Assembly: GCA_041879415.1 (NCBI GenBank)
Contig: CP090852.1
Location: forward strand, 1,054,001-1,118,000
Source: Vibrio chagasii
GTDB lineage: Bacteria > Pseudomonadota > Gammaproteobacteria > Enterobacterales > Vibrionaceae
DNA length: 64,000 bases
Reading direction: 5' to 3'
The notes beneath the pieces were generated by a model, which worked only from the letters and a program-made list of their open reading frames with translations, was not told the origin of the DNA and made no database searches. Shown piece by piece: positions 25,690 to 34,511 of this stretch (position 1 is its first letter; each line of letters starts with the position of its first letter). Both the position numbers and the translations under genes were made by a program.

Positions 25690-27372
25690 CTACTCATCCG
25701 TCGCTGATATAACTTTGTTAGTGGTCGGTGCTTTATACCATTCACCATCAGTTTCACCGCTGCTGGTTACCCATGTAGGGAATGACGTATAGGCATCACT
25801 GATATCAACCAGTTCTACAGGGTGATCCCATTCGTCTCGAATATTAATAACCCATGGCATGTTATTGCTGGTTTTGAACGACTCAGAGCCTGAAGAGCTA
25901 TCATCATGACTGTTGAACAAGGTGTCATTCATATCACTTGTACCTGAAAACTCTTTTAAGTGAGTTTGCCACGTCATACCCGGTGGGGTCGTAACGAAGT
26001 CACCGTGATAAGTACCATCAGCTCCAAAGATAAACGAGTCATAAGGTGGGTAACCTATATCATCACGTGATACTGGTGTAGTAAATTCCACGTACAGTTG
26101 GTAGTTAAGCACGTCTGCGTTTTGTACCCCAGAACACGCACTTTGGGTTCGGTAGAAAACACAGCTTTCTGTTAGTTCACCTAAGTTTTCCAGATCCTCT
26201 CTTAGATTTTCTGACACCATCAAAATCGTCTCACTGTCTCCCGCTTGTAAAATCGTGTGACCAACAGCGACGCCGTTACGAGTCAGTGTGGTAGACGCTA
26301 CATTCGCAGGCAAGACATTCGGCAACTTCACAGCATAACCATTCGAATAGCCTGCACCCATCGCTTGAAGCGTGTAATCTACGGTCAAATTTTTGAGTTC
26401 TCGTTGACCGTTAAGCAGCTCCGTGACTTGATAACGCCAAACCACATCATTGAAGTCGTAGTCACCTTTTAGCGGCCAGTTATCCTCAAAGGCAATTGTT
26501 GCGTAGCTATTCGAACTTGGGTAGACGGTTGTCACTGTCACATCTTCATTGTTCTCTTGGACAAGAACCTCATATTTCGAGTCTGTTGTACCATCTTCGT
26601 TAACCCCATCAACCGCAGAAAACGGAGTCACGTCAACCGTGAAGATCAAGTCGTTGAAATCATTATCTCCACTAGGTCGGTAGATATCTTCAAAACCAAG
26701 TACCAAGAACTCATTCTCGGTATCAAGGAAAGCAACATTGTGTCTTCTATTTTCAGCAGTCGCCTCTGGGTTCAACGCAGGGTAGCTGTAGAAAGGCGTT
26801 CCCCAACCGCCAAGCCAAGGGATGTTGTTATAAGATCCTTCCCAGCCCCAACCATTCGAAATGATAAAGAAGGCCAATGTTTGACCCGCGGTGAGTTGGA
26901 CATTGAGATCGATGGTATCCCCTTCTTGCATTTCCCCAACATCAGCAACGGATGTATTAGGAAACACCACAACGTGTGCGTTGATGTCATCTTTAGTTGC
27001 AGGTGGGTTGTCGGTATCATAAACAAAGTAACCGAGGGTATTTCGGTAACCGGCTCCTTCGTTGAGGAACGTCAAAGATACAGTGGCGTATTCCGCGCCA
27101 TTTAGTTCATCGTCAATATCAATACTTGAATAACGCTCAGGAGCAATGAATGCACTATTGACCGTACTCCCTTCAGGCAGCATCGAGTAAACGTTAGTTA
27201 AAACATCTTGCGGAAGTGACTCTGATATTGAATAGGTATTGTTGGGTTTACCTTTTGCAGAATAGTTAGAAGCATCCGCTCCAGATTCAAATGTAAGATC
27301 TGCGGTTGTCAACGCCATCGCAACACATGGCACCAAGCAACTCGGCAGTATGACTGAATTCCAATTTCTCAT
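25690..27372 (-). CDS. LruC-domain protein with DUF4114 region, exported
   Basis: The start at 27372 is chosen over the longer frame: GAGGG lies 6 bases before this ATG and a signal peptide follows (about 1-21), giving 560 residues. The protein has a DUF4114-type segment (about 200-245: FEDIYRPSGDNDFNDLIFTVDV) and a LruC segment (about 285-330 and on: NWPLKGDYDFNDVVWRYQV), both with the repeated D-F-N-D-(L/V) pattern likely to bind calcium. LruC proteins are secreted or surface-bound with unclear function. It precedes the polyglycine lipoprotein in the same unit. Confidence 0.82.
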   Translation of the reverse strand: MRNWNSVILPSCLVPCVAMALTTADLTFESGADASNYSAKGKPNNTYSISESLPQDVLTNVYSMLPEGSTVNSAFIAPERYSSIDIDDELNGAEYATVSLTFLNEGAGYRNTLGYFVYDTDNPPATKDDINAHVVVFPNTSVADVGEMQEGDTIDLNVQLTAGQTLAFFIISNGWGWEGSYNNIPWLGGWGTPFYSYPALNPEATAENRRHNVAFLDTENEFLVLGFEDIYRPSGDNDFNDLIFTVDVTPFSAVDGVNEDGTTDSKYEVLVQENNEDVTVTTVYPSSNSYATIAFEDNWPLKGDYDFNDVVWRYQVTELLNGQRELKNLTVDYTLQAMGAGYSNGYAVKLPNVLPANVASTTLTRNGVAVGHTILQAGDSETILMVSENLREDLENLGELTESCVFYRTQSACSGVQNADVLNYQLYVEFTTPVSRDDIGYPPYDSFIFGADGTYHGDFVTTPPGMTWQTHLKEFSGTSDMNDTLFNSHDDSSSGSESFKTSNNMPWVINIRDEWDHPVELVDISDAYTSFPTWVTSSGETDGEWYKAPTTNKVISATDE

Positions 27373-27526
27373 TCTGTTCCCTCTCTTCACCAGCCTTAAA
27401 CGTGTAAAGAGAAATAGAGCAAGTATAGTGCCGAAAAATAAAGCAATATTTAACAATAACTTACATTGAAACCTGTCGCTTTTCTCAATTTGAGAATGAA
27501 GTTGAAATGGAAAAAACAAACACAAA

Positions 27527-27561
27527 AAAGGTTGATAATGACAAAGCCACTATCAACCTTT
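27527..27561 (-). terminator. Terminator of the 363-residue lipoprotein gene
   Basis: Arms AAAGGTTGATA (27527-27537) and TATCAACCTTT (27551-27561) with a 13-base loop; on the minus strand the stem is followed by TTT after the pairing T run. It lies 39 bases past the lipoprotein stop. Confidence 0.8.
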
Positions 27562-27599
27562 AGCAATCGGTGGAGAACGCTCAGTTGTCGTCCCTAAAC

Positions 27600-28691
27600 T
27601 TACTCAATACGGGTAATGAAACTGTATTTATCAGAGTCCGCTTTCGTCATCCAATGCTCACCAGACGCTGGGGCTGAATTTAGGGTAAACATATAAAAAG
27701 CGATCCCTTTGTCTCCCATCACCTTGTTAAAGTAAGTCGCTTGGCTGCGATGGCTCTCATTAGTGTAAGGAAATTCTTTCGCGGTTTTATCTCCCTCAGC
27801 CCAACTATGTACACCAAGCTGCTTATTCTGTTCAATAGCTTTACTGGTGTCCGCACGTTGCAAAATACGTGGGTAACCCGCTGCGAATAAGTCCGTACCA
27901 CCCGAGAAAACCGAACCTCTTGGAGTCACGATGGTTGTCATTTTATTGCTATGGATCATGCGCCCGGTGTACATGTTAATTTCATCATCGGCACTCCCGC
28001 CAATATGATTATCGAACTTTAATGTCATTTCGCGACCTTGAGATAACTTCACAATGTCAAACAGCTGAGAATAGGTTGATACGCCTAACGTGGAGTCAAT
28101 GCGCTCACCAACAGCAGGCTTATTTAAGCGCTCTCGGTAAAAAGCATTAAAAGCGAACGAGGTAGTGATCGTGACTTTGTTATCTTGTAGAGAGCGGGTT
28201 AGAACCGTAGAGCCTAGCGTCGTCACGTAATCTAACGCTTCAGTATAGAACTCAAATTCAATGGGCCGTTTTCTATCACTGGTTGTCGTTTGGATTAACG
28301 TGGTTTCATTCGACACTGAGCGCTGTGCAGCATTGCAATCAAACTCATCATAGAAACCCCCTTCCTTGTAAATGCCACAGGTATCGACTCCAGCATCAGG
28401 GAAATACATGTCAATGGTTTGACCTAGTCGGTCGACAAGCCTGATGACTTTTTTCTGCCCGCTAATATCCTCGGCAAACATCACTTTCTCGTACTGCACA
28501 CCATCGTAATTCAGTGTGAAGGCTTCTTGGAGCTCTTCTCGGTCTTGATACAACTTTCCTAGCTTGGCCGATGAGAACACGTAATCGGCTTTGGGTTGAG
28601 GTAATTGTTTCTTCATGGTGTTAGAGCCAGAGTGGCATCCAGCTAAAAAGATTAATGGTAATGCCAACAGCGCGTTTCGATAGTACTTCAT
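27600..28691 (-). CDS. Lipoprotein of unknown function
   Basis: The 363-residue protein has a lipoprotein signal (MKYYRNALLALPLIFLAGC, Cys19). No domain is recognised. The body is mixed alpha-beta with two cysteines close together (DTCGIYKEGGFYDEFDCNAAQ) that may form a disulfide, and conserved-looking stretches such as NHIGGSADDEINMYTGRMIHSN. It is transcribed as a single gene between terminators, with a divergent EAL-protein gene upstream. It may belong with the LruC-lipoprotein pair as a surface locus, but a terminator separates them. Confidence 0.65.
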   Translation of the reverse strand: MKYYRNALLALPLIFLAGCHSGSNTMKKQLPQPKADYVFSSAKLGKLYQDREELQEAFTLNYDGVQYEKVMFAEDISGQKKVIRLVDRLGQTIDMYFPDAGVDTCGIYKEGGFYDEFDCNAAQRSVSNETTLIQTTTSDRKRPIEFEFYTEALDYVTTLGSTVLTRSLQDNKVTITTSFAFNAFYRERLNKPAVGERIDSTLGVSTYSQLFDIVKLSQGREMTLKFDNHIGGSADDEINMYTGRMIHSNKMTTIVTPRGSVFSGGTDLFAAGYPRILQRADTSKAIEQNKQLGVHSWAEGDKTAKEFPYTNESHRSQATYFNKVMGDKGIAFYMFTLNSAPASGEHWMTKADSDKYSFITRIE

Positions 28692-28954
28692 GCAATGATT
28701 CCCCCAAACGTAAGATTGGAAAATTCTATTATTTAGCTGTCAAACTATCTGTCTTGAGAATGTAATAGAATGTATAGCGACTGATACCATTCACCAATCT
28801 ATATCCAGCTCATACAAAGCCAACAAGTTAGACCAGTTACATAGCCTTACATTAGCTTATCTACAGATATATATAATGCCGTCGAACCCAACATTAGCCA
28901 TATGAAATCAAACACTTACGGCTAAGCCAACTTAAATTTCAGTAAAGGTATTGT

Positions 28955-31150
28955 ATGAAGCGGTCACTATCTTGGACCATTGTTTATCCAATCATAGTCA
29001 TTGCACTTGTTTGTATTTTGCTCTTCTCCTTAATATCTACCATTATTCTGGAAAATTTTGTTCAAAGAGTATCGATTGAGAACGCGAAGAACTATGTAAC
29101 AACATTCCATAGCATTCGTAATTACTACGCCTCACATGTGGTTGAAAAGGTGGTCAATAATGAACACTTGGTTGCTGGAACCGCTCACCACGCCCAAGAG
29201 AATAGTATTCCCGTACCTGCCACTTTCCTTATCGAAATGCTTGATAATTCTGATAAAGATCTCACAATCACAACGTCGTTTACTAGCCCGTATCCGTTCA
29301 AAAATCGCCAAGATAGGCTTTTTGATGAGTTTCAAAAACGCGCGTGGGTTGCGGTAAACAAAAAGCCCGATGACTTTTATGTAGAGTTTGTAAAAGAGAA
29401 CAATCAAACACTTGTCCGAGTTGCACGCGCAGACCGCCTGAGTAACGCCAATTGCGTGAACTGCCACAACAGCCACCCAGATTCCCCCAAGCATGATTGG
29501 AAACTCAACGATGTTCGTGGCCTGTTAGAGGTCACGACTGTCGTTGATGACTGGCTTGAATATGGTGAGATGATCAACAAGTCGCTGACCCTGATCAGTA
29601 TCCTAAGTTTTCTTACGGTCATGCTAATCAACTACAAGGTGGCTCGCAGGGTTTCAACACCATTAAAAAACATCACTCGTTCACTTAGTTTGTTAGCTCA
29701 AGGCAAAGATGAGAACGTGACGTTATTACCCGCGAACTACTACGAAATATCAGAACTACAGCTGGCATTTTCTGGGCTATACGACAAAGAACAACAGCGC
29801 AGAGCCTTAACTAAGAAAATCGAAACGCTCGCTTATTATGATTCACTCACTAAATTGCCCAACCGTTTAGGCTTCTTGCGCTCGCTCGATGATCTGTTAG
29901 CAATACAAGAAGAAAACAATCAGCATGTCACCGTATTAATCATTGATATTAAGCGCTTTAGAGACATCAACAACACCCTTGGCTATAAGGCAGGTGATAC
30001 TATTTTGCTTCACCTATCTAAACGCCTATCAAGTTTTTCAACAATGATTGATCTTCTGTTAGGTCGACTTGATGAGAACAAATTCTGTATCGCTGTGCCC
30101 GCGAAAGAGCACGACGGTGACAAGGGTGCTGAAGCGTTTTTCGCTATGTTAAGCGATGTGATCTCTAATGAGATTATTATTGATGACAACAAGATAAAAC
30201 TGGTTGCTAATATTGGTGCAAGCTGCAGTTCTCACGGTGCGCAAACCAGTTCAGAAATGCTGATACAAGCCAACATTGCGCTGTATGTCTCTAAGGAAAG
30301 AGGCGAAGGTATCACGGTACGACACCAACCCGAACTGTCGTACGCAGCGCTGCAACGTGTAGCGTTAATTAAGGAGATGAACAACGCCATCGAAGAGCGT
30401 GAGTTTATCCCTTACTACCAACCTCAATTTTGTGTGCAGACAAAGCGCATTATCGGGGCTGAGGCACTTATGCGTTGGAAAAAGGCCAACGGTGAGATTG
30501 TAAGGCCGGATCTATTCATACCTTTGGCAGAGCAGTCACATTTAATCATTCCAATGGGAGCGCATATCTTCGAGCAGGCAACGACCGACTGCCACCACTG
30601 GCAGAGCCACAAAGAATTAAGCGGAGTAAAAGTCGCGGTCAATATTTCCAGTATTCAATTTTCTGCGCAGAATATTTTGGAGTTGACGCAACTGATACTC
30701 GAAAAAACGGGGCTTTCTCCAGAACTATTAGAATTGGAAGTCACCGAGAGCGCCATGCTAGGCGACGTATCCAAAGTCGTAGCAATGTTGAACGACTTAA
30801 AAAGCCTAAAAATCGAAATCGCATTGGATGATTTCGGAACGGGTTATTCATCTCTAAGTTACCTAAAACTGCTGCCGATTGATCGCTTAAAAATCGACCG
30901 CGAGTTTGTCAAAGACTTACTGAAAAACACCGATGACCAATCCATTTTGAACATGATATGTAAGCTTGCAAACGAACTGTCTCTTAACGTTCTCGCTGAA
31001 GGTGTCGAGGAGAAAGCGCAGCTGGAGTTCTTGAACCAAGCAGGATGCGATGAAGTACAAGGCTTTTATTTTGCCAAACCGATGCCACTAGACGAGTTCA
31101 TTGAATTTGCGAGGCACCATAATGCCATGTATCCCGAAGGGCAGGCTTAG
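28955..31150 (+). CDS. Membrane c-di-GMP phosphodiesterase with Tll0287-like haem domain
   Basis: The 731-residue protein has a membrane helix (about 8-31), a periplasmic sensor domain of the DUF3365/Tll0287-like type containing a c-type haem motif C167-V-N-C170-H171, a second helix (about 210-226), a HAMP-like linker, a GGDEF domain (about 290-455) and an EAL domain (about 470-715). The GGDEF site reads G-R-L-D-E (370-374), so it is probably not a cyclase. The EAL site is intact (E503-A-L, EVTESAML, DDFGTGYSSL, AEGVEE), so it likely degrades c-di-GMP in response to a gas or redox signal sensed by haem. Confidence 0.85.
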   Translation: MKRSLSWTIVYPIIVIALVCILLFSLISTIILENFVQRVSIENAKNYVTTFHSIRNYYASHVVEKVVNNEHLVAGTAHHAQENSIPVPATFLIEMLDNSDKDLTITTSFTSPYPFKNRQDRLFDEFQKRAWVAVNKKPDDFYVEFVKENNQTLVRVARADRLSNANCVNCHNSHPDSPKHDWKLNDVRGLLEVTTVVDDWLEYGEMINKSLTLISILSFLTVMLINYKVARRVSTPLKNITRSLSLLAQGKDENVTLLPANYYEISELQLAFSGLYDKEQQRRALTKKIETLAYYDSLTKLPNRLGFLRSLDDLLAIQEENNQHVTVLIIDIKRFRDINNTLGYKAGDTILLHLSKRLSSFSTMIDLLLGRLDENKFCIAVPAKEHDGDKGAEAFFAMLSDVISNEIIIDDNKIKLVANIGASCSSHGAQTSSEMLIQANIALYVSKERGEGITVRHQPELSYAALQRVALIKEMNNAIEEREFIPYYQPQFCVQTKRIIGAEALMRWKKANGEIVRPDLFIPLAEQSHLIIPMGAHIFEQATTDCHHWQSHKELSGVKVAVNISSIQFSAQNILELTQLILEKTGLSPELLELEVTESAMLGDVSKVVAMLNDLKSLKIEIALDDFGTGYSSLSYLKLLPIDRLKIDREFVKDLLKNTDDQSILNMICKLANELSLNVLAEGVEEKAQLEFLNQAGCDEVQGFYFAKPMPLDEFIEFARHHNAMYPEGQA

Positions 31151-31200
31151 TTCACCTCACATCTACCGCCTTCCATCTAGTCTATTGAAATAGAACCTCG

Positions 31201-31233
31201 CCATTAAGCCCATTCAAAAGTTGGGCTTAATGG
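31201..31233. terminator. Hairpin after the EAL-protein gene
   Basis: Perfect 12-base arms CCATTAAGCCCA (31201-31212) and TGGGCTTAATGG (31222-31233) around a 9-base loop. There is no clean T run, so termination may be partial. Confidence 0.65.
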
Positions 31234-31437
31234 TTGCCAGTCTTACATTTGAACAATGTTTTTTATTTTTGTTATAAATGCCAATTCAGCATTGAACTAA
31301 CTTATAAAGTGTTTAATCATTCGCATCAGGTATTTTTCGTGAAGCATTCCAATCTAATATGCAACTATGATTACCTAATAAGATAATTGCACTCACGGAA
31401 TCTCATAAGTTAAACACACGATAAGGCTGATAATGGA

Positions 31438-32142
31438 ATGACAAAACCTAGAATGATCATCGTGGAAGACGATTTAAAGCTTCAAAGAATGTTGCAAGAC
31501 TACTTTATCGCGCAAGATTTTGACGTCTCGGTACTCGATGATGGCAGCAGTGCTGCACAGACTATCCTCGCTGAACAACCAGACATTGTATTACTGGACC
31601 TGATGCTTCCTGTAAGCGACGGACTTACAATCTGCCGACAGACGCGTACACATTACAAAGGTAAAATCCTGATGCTCACTGCTAGCGACGACGACTTTGA
31701 TCATGTCGCAGGCTTAGAGACAGGGGCTGATGACTATGTCACTAAGCCAATCAAACCAAGAGTTCTGCTTGCAAGAGTTCGTTCATTATTACGCCGCCAA
31801 GACACTAATACCGCTTCAGCCGATGACTCAGACAGCCTACAGTTCGATCAACTGGTGTTAAAAAACACTTATAAGAAATGCGAACTGGCAGGTGAAGTGT
31901 TGTCACTCACAGACAGTGAATTTGACCTACTTTGGCTATTGGCGAGTAACCCTGATACACCACTATCACGTGACTACTTGACACAAACCTTGCGCGGTAT
32001 TGAGTATGACGGCATTGATCGAACCATTGACAACAAAGTCGTGCGCCTAAGGAAAATACTGGGTGACGACCATACGCCAGCAGAAAAAATTCAGACCATT
32101 CGCGGTAAAGGTTACTTATTTGTGTCCACCGCTTGGCATTAA
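31438..32142 (+). CDS. OmpR-family response regulator, RstA-like
   Basis: The 234-residue regulator has a receiver domain (Asp54 in VLLDLMLPVSDG, Lys in YVTKP) and a C-terminal winged helix. Segments EFDLLWLLASNP, TLRGIEYDGIDRTIDNKV and IRGKGYLFVSTAWH parallel E. coli RstA. It precedes an RstB-like kinase by 36 bases on the same strand. RstA responds to acid and low magnesium via PhoQ/P in enterobacteria; the signal here is not known. Confidence 0.85.
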   Translation: MTKPRMIIVEDDLKLQRMLQDYFIAQDFDVSVLDDGSSAAQTILAEQPDIVLLDLMLPVSDGLTICRQTRTHYKGKILMLTASDDDFDHVAGLETGADDYVTKPIKPRVLLARVRSLLRRQDTNTASADDSDSLQFDQLVLKNTYKKCELAGEVLSLTDSEFDLLWLLASNPDTPLSRDYLTQTLRGIEYDGIDRTIDNKVVRLRKILGDDHTPAEKIQTIRGKGYLFVSTAWH

Positions 32143-32178
32143 CCTCGCTCAATACGAGCGTAATGAAAGAGAACGATT

Positions 32179-33498
32179 ATGCGACGTATCTATTTGGAGT
32201 CATTATTAGGGCTGCTAGTTTGCTTTATGAGCGGCATTATCGCCTATGAGATCTGTGTCTATCAGCTTAATACCGACTACGAATATGTGCTGCAAGACTA
32301 TGAAGCAGCAGCGCACCAACAACTTATAGAAAACATCGCAAAAAATCAGGGGCTTGAGGCGGCTCATCAAGCCATAAATCAGTTTGTCGAGACAACGCGG
32401 AACAAGCTGGTGACCTTCAGCCCAGATGATGAAATACCAGGCCCTGTTTCAGAGTTCTTCACCGCCAACCCGAATACCTTTATCTTTCATGATGACGAAC
32501 GTGACCTGTGGTTTCGCTTAGCAAACAGTGACAACACATACCACTATCTACCCAACAGTGAAGCGTTAGTGAGGCAAAAGATAGAGTTAGAGGATGACCT
32601 AATCTGGCTGTTCTTTTTAGCTAGCTTTATCTTATATGGCTTGTGCCATGTACTGATCATTTTTCGACGAGTTAAGAAGCTTGAATCCGCAACTCTGCGT
32701 TTTGCAGAAGGGGATCTTTCGACGCGAGCTGAAACCTCAAGTGGCATTGCGATTGGCTCATTGAATAAGTCCTTCAACCTCATGGCCGATCGAATTCACC
32801 GCCTAATTGAAAGTAATCGCTCGCTCACCAATGCGGTCGCTCATGAACTGCGCACGCCAATATTTCGTATTCAGTGGCAAGCTGAAATGCTTAAAGACAC
32901 GCCGTTGAATGAAGAACAAGAGAAAACCATTGAGAGCATTGTTGAAGATACGGAAGAGATGGAAAAGATGGTTGATGAGCTCTTGTATTATGCCAAGCTC
33001 GATAGCACTGCTCTCGAAAGCCTGCAGCAGCCATTGGAAATAAAAAACTTTCTCGATCACGCTACGACGCGTTGGAATAAAGAGACCGCGCTCAGTATTG
33101 ACCTTTGCTTACCAGAACACGAGCAATCGATAGTGGCAGATGAAACCCTGCTCAATCGTGCTTTGGATAACCTCGTGCGTAACGCAATGAAATTTGCACG
33201 CACACAGATTTCAATTGAAGTAACCAAACACCAAGATCAGCTACAAATTGCGGTACATGACGATGGTGATGGCGTTGCAGAAGAACACCGAGCACACCTG
33301 TTCGATCCCTTTTATGTTGGCGACAAAGCACGTAACAAAGCTAAGAGTGGTCATGGCTTAGGGTTATCTATCGTCCATAAAATCTGCGCCCAACACAGTG
33401 CAACCGTCCAGATCGCTCAAAGCCCTAGTTTGAAAGGGGCGGTCTTCACTATCACTTTCCCACTCTGTAACCAAGCAGCTGACAAAGCCATACAGTAA
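32179..33498 (+). CDS. Sensor histidine kinase, RstB-like
   Basis: The 439-residue kinase has two membrane helices (about 7-25 and 140-162) enclosing a 110-residue periplasmic domain, then HAMP (about 165-215), the phosphoacceptor His222 in AVAHELRTPIFR, and an ATPase domain with N box DNLVRNAMKFA, DDGDGV and GHGLGLSIV. It pairs with the RstA-like regulator upstream. Family assignment follows from the partner and domain layout. Confidence 0.82.
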   Translation: MRRIYLESLLGLLVCFMSGIIAYEICVYQLNTDYEYVLQDYEAAAHQQLIENIAKNQGLEAAHQAINQFVETTRNKLVTFSPDDEIPGPVSEFFTANPNTFIFHDDERDLWFRLANSDNTYHYLPNSEALVRQKIELEDDLIWLFFLASFILYGLCHVLIIFRRVKKLESATLRFAEGDLSTRAETSSGIAIGSLNKSFNLMADRIHRLIESNRSLTNAVAHELRTPIFRIQWQAEMLKDTPLNEEQEKTIESIVEDTEEMEKMVDELLYYAKLDSTALESLQQPLEIKNFLDHATTRWNKETALSIDLCLPEHEQSIVADETLLNRALDNLVRNAMKFARTQISIEVTKHQDQLQIAVHDDGDGVAEEHRAHLFDPFYVGDKARNKAKSGHGLGLSIVHKICAQHSATVQIAQSPSLKGAVFTITFPLCNQAADKAIQ

Positions 33499-33530
33499 CG
33501 ACAAAACTCCTCTGGAATAATGTTCACATC

Positions 33531-33556
33531 GGTTGGGAGGCACTGTCTCCCAATCC
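33531..33556 (+). terminator. Terminator after the RstB-like kinase gene
   Basis: GGTTGGGAG (33531-33539) pairs with CTCCCAATCC (33547-33556) around a 7-base loop, followed by ATTTATT. It separates the kinase from the small lipoprotein. Confidence 0.6.
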
Positions 33557-33696
33557 ATTTATTCGATCTAGATAACCTTGGCGCCACATTAATGGCTTGT
33601 CACTTGAGTGCGGCGAAGAACCGCTCCGACGTTCTTTACGAATCATTAGTGCCAAAGGCAAAGCCTCTAGATCCCATTTATTCTAAAGGTATGTTT

Positions 33697-33972
33697 ATGA
33701 AAAAATTATTAGTTGTTTTAGGTATTGTCTCTCTTGCAGGTTGTTCAGGTATTACCCACAACGATGAGGTGTACACTGCGCACGCTGAAAGCTTCAACAT
33801 CGTAGGCTTCCAAATTCCTGGTAATACACAGGATCGTGCAATGGAACTGGTTCCTGAAGGTGCAAGTGTTGATACCATCCGTTCAACAAACTCTGACACC
33901 AGCTCTGCCCTTGGTATCATCAACCGCATTATCGGCATCGACTACGTTCAAGTTGGCGGTAAAAAGCAGTAA
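33697..33972 (+). CDS. Small lipoprotein of unknown function
   Basis: With the ATG at 33697 (AAAGG 7 bases upstream) the product has 91 residues and a typical lipoprotein signal (MKKLLVVLGIVSLAGC). A longer frame beginning at 33520 has no ribosome site. The mature part is 75 residues with no domain recognised; it ends in NRIIGIDYVQVGGKKQ. It follows the RstAB-like genes after a hairpin and could be part of their regulon. Confidence 0.72.
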   Translation: MKKLLVVLGIVSLAGCSGITHNDEVYTAHAESFNIVGFQIPGNTQDRAMELVPEGASVDTIRSTNSDTSSALGIINRIIGIDYVQVGGKKQ

Positions 33973-34026
33973 TTTGCGAGAGCTTACGTAACGTTAAACG
34001 CAAGCTAGTCCAAGCAAGAATCTTCA

Positions 34027-34057
34027 AACCAGTGGCATTCGTCGCTGGTTTTTTTGT
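34027..34057 (+). terminator. Terminator of the small lipoprotein gene
   Basis: AACCAGTG (34027-34034) pairs with CGCTGGTT (34043-34050) around an 8-base loop, followed by six T residues. Confidence 0.8.
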
Positions 34058-34511
34058 TCCTGACTTTTTGAGCGCTGTGCCAAAAAACGTCTCAAAAATC
34101 GCGATGCGAAATAAATGACAACTTAAGCAATAAGCGTCTAAAAGATAGAATCTTCGTCAAAATCATTTTTAAAATCACTTAATCGTCGCAAAGTACAACG
34201 TACGCATTTCAACCATTTACTCTTCTATCAGCTTGAACTCAATTAATTGAGGCACAGATCAATTCACACAATGGTCTTATTTCACTTCGCCAAATAACAG
34301 TTAATAAATTCATCATGATTTTATAAATAAAGCATATGAGTGCATTCAAAAATAAACAGAAATCATAACTATCTGTAAATACGAGAAATATAATTTTCAT
34401 GAATAAAAGAGATCGCTGCCATGCTACTAATTAATCCGATCGAATAATGTAAATTCAATGTGATATTTTTGTTACGTTTCCATGGGTTTTACATGGAAAG
34501 AGAAAATAACA
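34058..34511. other. Upstream region of the M4 protease gene
   Basis: About 450 AT-rich bases with no supported gene. It contains the palindrome CTCAATTAATTGAG (34238-34251), whose TCAATTAATTGA core resembles the inner part of LuxR/HapR-type quorum-sensing sites (TTATTGATAAATTTATCAATAA). This would suit control of a secreted protease, but the match is partial. Confidence 0.4.

Noticed and set aside
25589..25792. Polyproline plus-strand ORF opposite the polyglycine lipoprotein
   Set aside because: The proline run is only the complement of glycine codons in a well-supported lipoprotein gene.
33520..33696. Longer start for the small lipoprotein
   Set aside because: The added segment has no ribosome site, crosses a terminator hairpin at 33531-33556 and would bury the lipoprotein signal inside the protein.
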